A DNA stretch of 12,107 nucleotides from Rhodospirillaceae bacterium (GCA_018660305.1 JABJKO010000169.1:1-12107); one strand, 5' to 3'. Shown: positions 1-6,590, counted from the stretch's first letter. Numbers and translations are program-made. Notes: generated by a model not told the origin, from the sequence alone.

Positions 1-929
1 CACATGACATGGCGGCATGAATGTTCGTCGATGGGCACTGCCCAGGCGATAAAGGTCGTATGGACACGAACGCGGATCCGGCGCCAACCCGGCAGGTGGA
101 CGTCCTCGGTGATAGTGCCGGTCTTGCCGTTGGGCAGGGTGACCGGCCGTCCGCGCGCTGTCTTCGCCCGGAACAGTTTTTTCGCAAGACGCTTCCAGCG
201 CGGATAGGGGGGCCAGTCGCCGAGACCGGGATAGGTCGCCTCATCCTCGCTGTTGGCCTCGGTGAACAGCACACCCAGCCCGTCTTCGGATTCCACATAG
301 GCCGTCTTTCGCCACGCCACCCAATTCATGAACAGCACCCGCGGCATGGAATTGTAATGCAGGATCGGCGCGTGATAGCCGTCCGTATTCTCGGTAACCG
401 GCCGCCAGTTGGCATTCCATTTTTCAGTGGAACAGAACAGTGTCGCGGCCGGATCGGTGATTTCCGGTGGCAAATCGTCTTCCAGTGGAACCGGCTTACC
501 CTCACCCATCCAGATCCAGATAAAGTCGCGAAACTCGCGAACCGGATAAGTGCGTTGATGCACCTTGCCGACCATCGGGCAGTCGGGTCCTTCGCTGAGG
601 ACGGCGACGAGTTCGCCCTGCGTATTGAATGTCCAGCCGTGATAGATGCAGCTCAGCGTGCCGGGGTAAAACACGTTACCCTGGGAAAGAGGCGCGTTGC
701 GGTGGGGGCAGCGGTCGGCCATGGCATAGATTTTCCGGCTTTCCGAATCCCGGAACAGGGCGATGTCGTCGCCCAGCATCTTGATGTGGCGTGGACGCTT
801 GCGCACCGCGCGCGCGGCCATCGCCGGGTACCAGTAATTGCGATATCCCAATACCGGGACCTGTTCTCTGGCGCTGGAACTCGGTGTCTGATGATTCTGA
901 TCTTGCGTTAATACGGCACTGTCCGCCAT
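1..929 (-). CDS. Rieske [2Fe-2S] ring-hydroxylating oxygenase, alpha subunit type (3' end beyond window)
   Basis: 309 codons are visible and the C-terminus lies beyond base 1. The N-terminal half carries a Rieske cluster site: C74-P-H76-R, then 17 residues on C94-I-Y-H97-G-W, the CxH...CxxH pattern that binds a [2Fe-2S] centre. The start of the catalytic domain follows with ENTDGYHAPILH (residues 180-191), where H186 and H191 match the two histidines of the mononuclear iron site. The third ligand, an Asp, normally lies some 150 residues further on and would be outside the window. The family uses electrons from a reductase to hydroxylate or demethylate aromatic and other substrates in the cytoplasm; no reductase or ferredoxin gene is seen here. 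The ATG at 929 was chosen because an AGGA lies 13 bases upstream; an in-frame ATG at 950 would add seven residues. It is divergent from the TauD/TfdA-like gene. The substrate cannot be told. Confidence 0.9.
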   Translation of the reverse strand, partial: MADSAVLTQDQNHQTPSSSAREQVPVLGYRNYWYPAMAARAVRKRPRHIKMLGDDIALFRDSESRKIYAMADRCPHRNAPLSQGNVFYPGTLSCIYHGWTFNTQGELVAVLSEGPDCPMVGKVHQRTYPVREFRDFIWIWMGEGKPVPLEDDLPPEITDPAATLFCSTEKWNANWRPVTENTDGYHAPILHYNSMPRVLFMNWVAWRKTAYVESEDGLGVLFTEANSEDEATYPGLGDWPPYPRWKRLAKKLFRAKTARGRPVTLPNGKTGTITEDVHLPGWRRIRVRVHTTFIAWAVPIDEHSCRHVM

Positions 930-1094
930 GCTGCGATGCCCATCCTTCATCCACTTGGTTGATTTTAGACATGTTTTTATCTGTTCGTCGAATAGGCGTT
1001 GCAACCAGTAGTAGTAAATGATTTACGCCCATACGGGGGTGAGGGCCGGGCAGGGTGATGGTGACGCTATCGATTGTGAGGAGAGGTTTCGCTT
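930..1094. promoter_or_regulatory. Divergent intergenic region with two palindromes
   Basis: This 165-base gap separates the outward-reading Rieske and TauD-like genes and must hold both promoters. Two perfect palindromic elements stand out. One is GTAAAT-G-ATTTAC at 1014-1026, typical in size of a regulator operator. The other is GTTGCAAC at 998-1005, lying one base after CTGT-N7-ATAGG (981-996), an arrangement that weakly resembles the element at 4303-4326 and 6591-6618. The ribosome binding site of the plus-strand gene is GGAGAGG at about 1080-1086. No convincing sigma-70 -35/-10 pair was found. Confidence 0.4.
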
Positions 1095-1949
1095 ATGACG
1101 TTTGAGATCAACAGATTATCGGACAGCTTTGTCGCTGAGATCCGGGGTGTCGATCTATCGCTGGATATTGACGATGGTCTGTTCGCCGCAATCCATGACG
1201 CGTTTATTGCGCATCAGGTGCTGGTCTTTCGCGACCAGCAGATCGAACCGCACCATCAGACAGCCTTCAGCGCCCGCTTCGGTCCCCTGGAGAAGCTCTA
1301 TGCCGACGATCAGCGGGTCTCTGATTTTCCCGAGATCGCCATCCTGTCCAACGAGCAGGTCGATGGAAAATTCATCGGGGTCGTTGCCGCCGGCGATTAC
1401 TGGCATTCGGACCTGTCCTACCGGGCGGAGACATCGCTGGCCACGTTCCTGTTTGCCCACAAGCTGCCCACCCAGGGCGGCGACACGCAGTTCGCCGATT
1501 TGTATAAGGCCTATGAAACCCTATCGGTCGATCTCAAGCGGCGGATCGACGGGCTATCCGGATTGCATCAGGTCAGCAAACTCGTCAATCCGCGTGTGGA
1601 AGTGACCCGCGAGGGCGGTGCGGATTATTATCGGAAACGCGGCACCGAGGAGACGGCGCACCCCATTGTCCGGACCCATCCGGTATCGGGGCGCAAGCTG
1701 CTTTACCTGTCGCCTCGCTTCACGGTCGGCATCGCGGACATGGACGATGAAGAGGCACAGCCGCTGCTTGATATTCTGTTCGACCATCAGATCCGGGAGG
1801 CCCATGTCTACCAGCACAAATGGACCCTGGGTGACTTTGTGATGTGGGATAATCGCTGCATCAATCACCGCGCCGCCGGCGGTTACGCGATGGACGACAT
1901 CCGCCTCCTACACCGCACGTCGACCCGGGGCGACCAGCCGTTTGCTTAG
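1095..1949 (+). CDS. TauD/TfdA family Fe(II)/2-oxoglutarate-dependent dioxygenase
   Basis: A 284-residue protein of normal length for the TauD/TfdA family, which couples decarboxylation of 2-oxoglutarate to hydroxylation of a substrate, often releasing a sulfonate, an ether-linked group or an amine. The facial triad is complete: W-H104-S-D106 as the HxD motif and the distal H258 in WDNRCINHRA. The C-terminal DIRLLHRTSTRGDQPF (268-283) supplies R270 and R274; the equivalent arginine in TauD binds the 2-oxoglutarate carboxylate. Residues 34-48 (HDAFIAHQVLVFRDQ) and FGPLEKLY (62-69) are typical of the N-terminal half. The start is an ATG behind a strong GGAGAGG. It stands alone on its strand, divergent from the Rieske gene and convergent with the acyl-CoA dehydrogenase gene 32 bases on. 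The family is certain; the substrate (taurine, aryloxyacetate, other) is not determinable. Confidence 0.93.
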   Translation: MTFEINRLSDSFVAEIRGVDLSLDIDDGLFAAIHDAFIAHQVLVFRDQQIEPHHQTAFSARFGPLEKLYADDQRVSDFPEIAILSNEQVDGKFIGVVAAGDYWHSDLSYRAETSLATFLFAHKLPTQGGDTQFADLYKAYETLSVDLKRRIDGLSGLHQVSKLVNPRVEVTREGGADYYRKRGTEETAHPIVRTHPVSGRKLLYLSPRFTVGIADMDDEEAQPLLDILFDHQIREAHVYQHKWTLGDFVMWDNRCINHRAAGGYAMDDIRLLHRTSTRGDQPFA

Positions 1950-1981
1950 CGCATGATCCATTTAAGCTGCACCAGCCCGCG

Positions 1982-3166
1982 CTACTGAGACGCGAAAATC
2001 GATTTCTTGGGTTTCTTGCGTTTCCGGCGCTTTGGGCCTTCGGCTTCTTCCGTCTCCGCGGCAACCAGCATGGCATAGCGATTGCGCTGGTAGCTGGCAT
2101 TGCCATGAAGTGCCGCCAGGGTCATGGCGCGGCGCAGGTAAAGTCCGGCATCATATTCGTCGGTAAAGCCGATGGCGCCGTGCATCTGGATCGCCGATTT
2201 CGTGACGCTGAGAACGGCTTCGGAGGCCCGCGCGTTGACGGCGGCGGCCAGGGACCGGTTGCCATGTCCGGCATCAATGGCGCGGCATACCTGATAAAGC
2301 AGTGAGCGGGTCAGTTCGATCTCCATGTGATCATCCACCGCGCGGTGCTGCAACGCCTGAAAACTGCCGATCGGCCGGCCGAACTGTTCGCGGGTTTTGA
2401 CATAGCCCAGCGCCAGATCGAGCGCCGCCTCCATCACGCCAAGCATCTCGGCGGCAGCGCAGATCAACAGACGGTCATAAAGATCGGCGACAAGGGTGGC
2501 GCCCTGTCTGGTACCCGCGACCAGCCGGTCATCGGCCATGATGGTGGCCTCGGAAAGGCTCAGGGTGCCGATGCCCCCACCATCGACGGTCCTGGTGGTC
2601 GTGCTGTCGACGCCAAACAGATCGCCCGGCACGAAGATCACGATGGAGCCGTCCGACGTACTGGCATCCACCAGATAATCGTCGGAAGCGGCCACATGCG
2701 GCACCGCGCTGCGTTTGCCGGTCAATTCGTAGCCGTAATGATAATGGGAGGCCGTGATTCGCTCCCGCGTCTCTTCCGGCGCGGCCGGATCCTGCAGCGC
2801 CGGGACAATGATTTTCTCGCCGGTCACCAGCGCGTCCAGCGTCTCCGCCGTGCCGGTGGCCGCGCGGCCGGCGCCAATGGCGTAGGCGCAAATGGCGGCG
2901 GCGGCGATCGGTTCGGTCATCAGGCCGCGGCCGGCCTCCTGCAGCACCAGCGCCATTTCCGTCATGCCGAGCCCGAACCCACCGTCGCGTTCCGGAACCA
3001 TCATCGATATCCAGCCGGCGTTGGCGACCACTTTCTGGCGCGCCCGATCAAACCCGCTCTCCGTATCGCGCAGGGCCCGGTGGGCGTCGGGCCCACCATA
3101 TTGCGCCACCAGCTTCTCGGCGCTTTCTCGCAGCAGTTTCTGTTCGTCGTTGAGGACAAGTTCCAT
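1982..3166 (-). CDS. Acyl-CoA dehydrogenase family protein with basic C-terminal tail
   Basis: A 394-residue FAD-dependent acyl-CoA dehydrogenase. The order is an N-terminal helical domain (residues about 1-115, with FxxEQxxLRESAEKLV-like start), a beta domain (about 120-225), and a C-terminal helical domain. The last contains YVKTREQFGRPIGSFQALQH (255-274), the family signature, and IQMHGAIGFTDEYDAGLYLRRA (326-347), which contacts FAD and CoA. The usual general base is Glu; in this subgroup the equivalent position is unclear and D336, E337 or D339 are candidates. Such enzymes oxidise acyl-CoA at C2-C3 with electrons going to ETF. The final 18 residues (from G377) are rich in Lys and Arg and are not part of the fold. 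The start ATG follows AGGGG at eight bases. It is probably transcribed alone from a promoter with TATAAT at 3230-3235. Confidence 0.92.
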   Translation of the reverse strand: MELVLNDEQKLLRESAEKLVAQYGGPDAHRALRDTESGFDRARQKVVANAGWISMMVPERDGGFGLGMTEMALVLQEAGRGLMTEPIAAAAICAYAIGAGRAATGTAETLDALVTGEKIIVPALQDPAAPEETRERITASHYHYGYELTGKRSAVPHVAASDDYLVDASTSDGSIVIFVPGDLFGVDSTTTRTVDGGGIGTLSLSEATIMADDRLVAGTRQGATLVADLYDRLLICAAAEMLGVMEAALDLALGYVKTREQFGRPIGSFQALQHRAVDDHMEIELTRSLLYQVCRAIDAGHGNRSLAAAVNARASEAVLSVTKSAIQMHGAIGFTDEYDAGLYLRRAMTLAALHGNASYQRNRYAMLVAAETEEAEGPKRRKRKKPKKSIFASQ

Positions 3167-3229
3167 GACGCACCCCTGATAGGCCGGTGGCCGGTCCGTC
3201 TTGAAAGCGGGCTCGGCCGAACTGCGTCA

Positions 3230-3250
3230 ATTATAGACGGAGCTTGCTCC
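3230..3250 (-). promoter_or_regulatory. Candidate -10 element and palindrome ahead of the acyl-CoA dehydrogenase gene
   Basis: Read on the minus strand, TATAAT (3235-3230) lies about 64 bases before the ATG and is a perfect -10 hexamer; a -35 box at the right spacing is not evident. Just upstream, 3239-3250 forms the inverted repeat GGAGC-AA-GCTCC, and the -10 itself sits in a near-perfect 13-base palindrome, GTCAATTATAGAC (3226-3238, plus strand). Poor -35 and adjoining palindromes suggest a regulator-dependent promoter; this is inference. Confidence 0.4.
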
Positions 3251-3290
3251 CGGCGCACAGGGGGTGAGGTCTATTTTGGTGAAGCATGTC

Positions 3291-3310
3291 GGCGGCCCGA
3301 TCGAGCCGCC
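3291..3310 (-). terminator. Possible hairpin after the CBS gene, lacking a U tract
   Basis: GGCGGC and GCCGCC flank an eight-base loop six bases beyond the CBS-gene stop. The stem is short but all G:C. No run of T follows on the minus strand, so it is a weak intrinsic terminator at best and may only protect the 3' end. Confidence 0.25.
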
Positions 3311-3316
3311 CTGTCG

Positions 3317-3733
3317 TCACGACGCCTGCTTGATGGCCCAGCCGATATCATTGACGCCCATGGCGGCCATGTCGCGCATGCTGACGATGCCATAGACTTT
3401 GCCGTCATTGTCGAGAACCGGCAGGTGGCGAATATTATGGGCAAGCATGATCTCAAGCGCCGCCGAGGCATTCCAATCGAGATCGCAGGTCACCACGTCA
3501 TCGGTCATCAGATCGCCGACGCTCTTCTCGGCCACCTTGGCACCATGGGCGCCAAGGCCACGCGCAATGTCGCGCTCGGACAGCACGCCCATGACGTTCT
3601 TTTCGGAATCGACGACCACCGCAGCGCCGATGGATTGCTGAGACAGGATCAAGGCTGCCTGCGCGGCATTGGTGGTGGGAACCAGGGAGACGACATCGCT
3701 GCCCTTATGCTGGAGAATGTCTTTAATTTTCAT
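3317..3733 (-). CDS. Two-CBS-domain protein
   Basis: A 138-residue protein made of a tandem CBS pair and nothing else. The first repeat spans about residues 8-60 and ends in GVLSERDIARGL (49-60). The second spans about 74-127, begins with the DLMTDDVVTCDLD block and ends in GIVSMRDMA (115-123). The paired GxxSxRD motifs are the phosphate-contacting part of the ligand site. Stand-alone CBS pairs bind adenine nucleotides (AMP, ATP, NAD(H), SAM) and act as soluble energy or redox sensors; a partner is not evident here. The ATG at 3733 was chosen because it opens directly into the CBS fold (MKIKDIL); a TTG at 3784 would add 17 residues with no homology-like features. It lies between the acyl-CoA dehydrogenase and cupin genes on the same strand, 119 bases after the cupin stop, so probably with its own promoter. 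Confidence 0.9.
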   Translation of the reverse strand: MKIKDILQHKGSDVVSLVPTTNAAQAALILSQQSIGAAVVVDSEKNVMGVLSERDIARGLGAHGAKVAEKSVGDLMTDDVVTCDLDWNASAALEIMLAHNIRHLPVLDNDGKVYGIVSMRDMAAMGVNDIGWAIKQAS

Positions 3734-3773
3734 GGTGCGGACCCCGGCCGATCTGCGAATGAGCGCCGAAACC

Positions 3774-3832
3774 TTAACGCTCAATCGTTAATCCCGCGTT
3801 GTCGTCGATCCGCGAATCACTTCAAATTCGCG
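3774..3832. repeat. Two inverted repeats upstream of the CBS gene
   Basis: TTAACG-CTCAAT-CGTTAA (3774-3791) and CGCGAAT-N8-ATTCGCG (3811-3832) are both perfect inverted repeats in the 119-base gap between the cupin stop and the CBS start. The second lies 20 bases after the cupin stop and could act as a terminator stem, though no T run follows. The first, nearer the CBS start, is better placed as an operator. Either function is inference. Confidence 0.4.
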
Positions 3833-3852
3833 ACAATTTGTTGGGAAAATGC

Positions 3853-4272
3853 CTAATTCTTTTGGGGTGTGGAATCCGGGCCCTCAAGGAAAATATTGGG
3901 TTTCTGGAAGGTGGCGTAGATCAGGCAACCCTCTTCGGTCCAGGCGTCATGGGTGCTGCCCGCCGGGCGCCAGGCGAACTGGCCTTTTGTACAGATTCCT
4001 TCATGATCGATCAGGCTGCCCTCCAGCACGAAGGATTGTTCGATATCCACATGCTCGTGCATGGGCAGGCGGGCGCCGGGCTGCCAGCGGAACAGGGCCG
4101 TCATCAGGCCGCGCGTCTCGTCCTGGAACAGGATTTTCATCTCGATTCCGTCATAGGCCGTATTGATCCAGGGCAGGGTATCCACATCCACGTAGCGCGT
4201 ACTCAGGGCCTCATGGGCGCTATCGTCGAAATCGGGCGTGCGCGGGCCGGTGGGGGCGACAGTATCGGGCAT
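3853..4272 (-). CDS. Cupin-domain protein, possible metal-dependent dioxygenase
   Basis: A 139-residue single-domain cupin of the ChrR/2,4'-dihydroxyacetophenone dioxygenase-like kind. Cupin motif 1 is visible as GARLPMHEHVDIEQSFVLEG (66-85), giving metal ligands H72, H74 and E78. Motif 2 is GQFAWRPAGSTH (97-108), giving H108. All four usual ligands are present, so a bound metal (Fe, Mn, Zn or Ni) is likely. The Trp-rich strand before motif 1 (FRWQPG) and the aromatic DAWTEEG after motif 2 are common in small cupin dioxygenases and isomerases. The start ATG follows GAAGGAG at seven bases. It is divergent from the isochorismatase-like hydrolase, with only 67 bases between, which suggests joint control. 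Enzyme or sensor cannot be separated from sequence. Confidence 0.85.
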   Translation of the reverse strand: MPDTVAPTGPRTPDFDDSAHEALSTRYVDVDTLPWINTAYDGIEMKILFQDETRGLMTALFRWQPGARLPMHEHVDIEQSFVLEGSLIDHEGICTKGQFAWRPAGSTHDAWTEEGCLIYATFQKPNIFLEGPDSTPQKN

Positions 4273-4302
4273 GACAACACTCCTTCTGCGGTGCTGGCGC
4301 TT

Positions 4303-4326
4303 CCTGTAAACTATAGGGCTCTAGAG
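4303..4326. promoter_or_regulatory. Composite element in the cupin/hydrolase divergent promoter
   Basis: CCTGTAAA (4303-4310), CTATAGGG (4311-4318) and the 8-bp palindrome CTCTAGAG (4319-4326) are contiguous. Read on minus, CCTATAGTTTACAGG is itself a dyad, and TATAGT can serve as the -10 box of the cupin gene about 40 bases from its ATG. Nearly the same parts in the same order recur at 6591-6618 in the VOC/TRAP divergent region. Together this suggests a shared regulator site overlapping the promoters. Confidence 0.45.
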
Positions 4327-4339
4327 TTGGAAAAACCAT

Positions 4340-5047
4340 GTGGATATGGCCATGCATCATGTGACGGTCAGACAGGAAATCATCGATAGGGTGCTGGCGC
4401 GGCGCGGCCGCCACCATCTGTTCGACGCGCTCGATCCCACCAGGACAGCTCTTGTGGTTATCGACATGCAGAACATGTTCTGCGAACCGGGCGCGCCGGC
4501 CGAGGTGCCTGTGTCCCGCGGTGTGTGCGACAACATCAACCGGCTGTGCGCCGAGATGCGTCAGCTTGGCGGGCTGGTCATCTGGATCACCAGCGCCACC
4601 ATGTTCGCCAATGGCCGCAGCGATTGGGAACTGTTCCTCAACAATTTCGTTTCCGAGGAAATCCGCAACCGGACCCGGGACTACATGGCGCCGGGCGGGC
4701 ATGGCGAACAGCTCTGGCAGGATCTGGATCGCCAGGAGGGCGATCTGCATATTCGCAAGAACCGTTATTCGGCGCTTACCCCGGGTTCCTCCATGCTGCA
4801 GCGGGTGCTTGCCAGCCAGGGCATCGAGAACGTGCTCATCGCCGGGACCAAAACAAACATCTGCTGCGAAAGCACTGGGCGCGACGCCATGATGCTCGAC
4901 CACAAGGTGGTGATGGTCGAGGATTGCTGCGCGGCGCTCTCCGATGACGAACACCGCGCGGCGCTGGAAAACATGATCCAGCAATTCGGCGACGTGATGA
5001 CGGTGGACGAGGTGGTGGCGGTCCTCAAGAACCGGCCGAACAAATAG
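4340..5047 (+). CDS. Isochorismatase-family cysteine hydrolase
   Basis: A 235-residue member of the isochorismatase-like (cysteine hydrolase) superfamily. The catalytic triad Asp-Lys-Cys is complete: D42 in ALVVIDMQNMF, K140 in HIRKNRYSAL, and C175 in GTKTNICCESTGRDA, which also shows the conserved TNxCxEST loop and preceding Gly-Thr of the family. The latter block and VVMVEDCCAAL closely recall ureidoacrylate and N-carbamoyl amide hydrolases such as RutB, so cleavage of an amide or carbamoyl bond is more likely than true isochorismatase activity. The start is a GTG seven bases after TTGGAA; in-frame ATGs at 4346 and 4352 are alternatives. It is divergent from the cupin gene and ends four bases short of the lipoprotein stop on the other strand. 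Adjacent cysteines C175-C176 are slightly unusual. Confidence 0.92.
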   Translation: MDMAMHHVTVRQEIIDRVLARRGRHHLFDALDPTRTALVVIDMQNMFCEPGAPAEVPVSRGVCDNINRLCAEMRQLGGLVIWITSATMFANGRSDWELFLNNFVSEEIRNRTRDYMAPGGHGEQLWQDLDRQEGDLHIRKNRYSALTPGSSMLQRVLASQGIENVLIAGTKTNICCESTGRDAMMLDHKVVMVEDCCAALSDDEHRAALENMIQQFGDVMTVDEVVAVLKNRPNK

Positions 5048-5051
5048 GCGG

Positions 5052-5492
5052 TTACTTGTAGTAGCGCTTGTGGAGCTTTTCGAGAAACTGCATTTCGGTT
5101 CCGTTTTCCCGCGCCGCGGCCCGCTTCTCGGCATCGTCACTGTCGAGCGTCCGCGATTCATATCCCCGATTGAGCATACATCTTTCCAACGCAATTTGGT
5201 CGATGCCTGGTCTGATTCTTGCGTGGCTGATTGCTGCCGGCCCGCCCAATATTGCCACAAAGGCAATCAATGCCGTTTGTTCGCCGCTTGTCATCGGTGA
5301 GTCGCGACCGGCTTTTTCATCTTCCTTGCGCATTTGGGCGACTTCTTTGTCCGCCACCTCCTCGCATTCCGAGAGATCGCGCGCGAATTTCTTGCGATCC
5401 ATTTTTTCAGCCATATAGGCGACATTATGACCGGTGCAACCGCCCAATAGACACGACATCGCGACAAGAGCGGTGAAACGTTTAACATTCAT
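5052..5492 (-). CDS. Small putative lipoprotein of unknown function
   Basis: A 146-residue protein whose N-terminus (MNVKRFTALVAMSCLLGGC) is a lipoprotein signal peptide ending in the lipobox LGG-C19, so the mature protein should be lipid-anchored. Two further cysteines, C43 in DLSECEEVAD and C105 in ERCMLNRGY, flank a charged stretch and a hydrophobic segment (about 73-89, LIAFVAILGGPAAI). A Cys-helix, hydrophobic/glycine-rich middle and CMxxRGY end is a pattern I associate with uncharacterised proteobacterial glycine-zipper-like lipoproteins; a C43-C105 disulfide is possible. The C-terminus is basic (KLHKRYYK). The ATG at 5492 was chosen because it opens straight into the signal peptide and follows GAGGAA; a GTG at 5570 would place 26 charged residues in front of it. 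No metabolic link to the neighbours is evident. Confidence 0.8.
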   Translation of the reverse strand: MNVKRFTALVAMSCLLGGCTGHNVAYMAEKMDRKKFARDLSECEEVADKEVAQMRKEDEKAGRDSPMTSGEQTALIAFVAILGGPAAISHARIRPGIDQIALERCMLNRGYESRTLDSDDAEKRAAARENGTEMQFLEKLHKRYYK

Positions 5493-5587
5493 TCCTAGTT
5501 CCTCGGCTTCTATTTCCTCACCTGCGATCGGGTTGGATAGCGTGCCGATCCGCGGTGAACTTTTTTCCACCCTATCGCCGGACCCCT

Positions 5588-6565
5588 CTACTTGGCGGCG
5601 GCGGGGAGGACTTGGCCGTTGACCAGTTGGGGCCAGCTGCCGGCGGCAACCGCCTTGCCTTCTTCCTCGCGGCGGATGAGCCAGGGCCGGGATGCTTCGG
5701 GGGGGATGGTCTCGTGGCGCAAGGGCGTCCAGTCGTCGCTGATGAAGTCGGAATCCATACCGGTTTCCGCCAGCCCGCCGGCCGGGTTGCGGAAGTACCA
5801 GAACAGCCCGGAGCCGAAAAAGTGACGGCCCGGCCCGAGCTGGGTAGTCCAGCCCTGTTGTTCCATATGAGTCCCGCAGCGCAGGATTTCGTCGAAATCC
5901 TTTACTTCATAGGCCACATGCTGGAAGCCGAAATTCTTCTCGGTGGATTCCAGAAACAGATTGTGATGATCGTGGGAGCCGCCGCAGCGCATGAAAAACC
6001 CGATGCCCTCCACCGATTCGGTGAGCTGAAAGCCGAGCCTGTCCAGATAGAAACAGGCGTGGCTTTCGGTATCGCCCGGCCCCCAATAGACCACATGGAA
6101 CATGCGTTGCTGGCGGACGCCCGGGCGGGTGAAAACCTCGGCGCGCTTATCGATGCGTGGCGCGGACCAAACCGTATTGGTGGCCGGCAGTGACGCCGCC
6201 TTGGGTTTGCGGGCGCTTATTTTAAAGCCCAGGCGGTAGCCGAGATCATCCGCGCTGTGCAGCCCGCCTTCCCCATCCGTGGTGACCTCGCGGTCCCTGG
6301 ACAGCTCGGTGCCGATGGCCTCCAGCGTTGCCTGGTCCGCCACGCCCCAGATCACTTCCCGCGCCGTCGATCCCGGCACCGAGGCCGGCGGCAGGCTGGA
6401 ATCATCCATGGGACGGATATGGACGGTCGTGTCGTCGGGCAGTTTGAAATCGGCGCCCGCCGCGTCGCTATGAGTAAGCTCAAGCCCCCAATCCACATGG
6501 AAGCGCGTCGCCGAATCCATGTCCTCGACGCCATAGATCACCGATTCAACGCCCAAGATGTTCAT
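5588..6565 (-). CDS. VOC-superfamily protein, likely type I extradiol dioxygenase
   Basis: 325 residues with two glyoxalase/VOC modules, the architecture of type I extradiol (catechol meta-cleavage) dioxygenases such as BphC. The N-terminal module (about 3-118) is degenerate. The C-terminal one (about 154-272) keeps the iron ligands H157 (RMFHVVYW), H216 (GFQHVAYEV) and E267 (GGLAETGMD). Two residues match the BphC catalytic pair, H201 in SHDHHNLFLE and Y257 in FWYFRNPAGG, with the same ten-residue step from Tyr to Glu. Aromatic ring opening of a catecholic substrate is therefore the best guess, although VOC dioxygenases with other substrates exist. The ATG at 6565 follows AAAGGAA; a TTG at 6580 is less likely. 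A C-terminal extension of about 50 residues after the active site is longer than in BphC. It is divergent from the TRAP operon, suggesting that import and cleavage serve one compound. Confidence 0.85.
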   Translation of the reverse strand: MNILGVESVIYGVEDMDSATRFHVDWGLELTHSDAAGADFKLPDDTTVHIRPMDDSSLPPASVPGSTAREVIWGVADQATLEAIGTELSRDREVTTDGEGGLHSADDLGYRLGFKISARKPKAASLPATNTVWSAPRIDKRAEVFTRPGVRQQRMFHVVYWGPGDTESHACFYLDRLGFQLTESVEGIGFFMRCGGSHDHHNLFLESTEKNFGFQHVAYEVKDFDEILRCGTHMEQQGWTTQLGPGRHFFGSGLFWYFRNPAGGLAETGMDSDFISDDWTPLRHETIPPEASRPWLIRREEEGKAVAAGSWPQLVNGQVLPAAAK

Positions 6566-6590
6566 CGCGGTTCCTTTCAAAGAAGGGTGT

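Noticed and set aside
21..911. 296-codon open frame on plus
   Set aside because: It is antisense to the Rieske oxygenase gene, whose minus-strand frame has clear cluster and iron-site motifs; the plus translation has no recognisable domain and is rich in His, Arg and Gly, as expected of a GC-rich shadow.
1950..1981. Search for a terminator in the convergent gap between the TauD-like and acyl-CoA dehydrogenase genes
   Set aside because: No stable stem with a T run is present in these 32 bases.
2327..3856. 509-codon open frame on plus
   Set aside because: It runs opposite both the acyl-CoA dehydrogenase and the CBS gene and crosses their intergenic gap; both minus-strand products are recognisable, so this is a third-position GC artefact.
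4220..5266. 348-codon open frame on minus
   Set aside because: It is antisense to the isochorismatase-like gene with its full Asp-Lys-Cys triad, and has no coherent fold or ribosome site.
5526..5550. GATCGG-N13-CCGATC inverted repeat upstream of the lipoprotein gene
   Set aside because: The arms are short and widely spaced in GC-rich DNA, and no promoter element is next to it; chance is a sufficient explanation.
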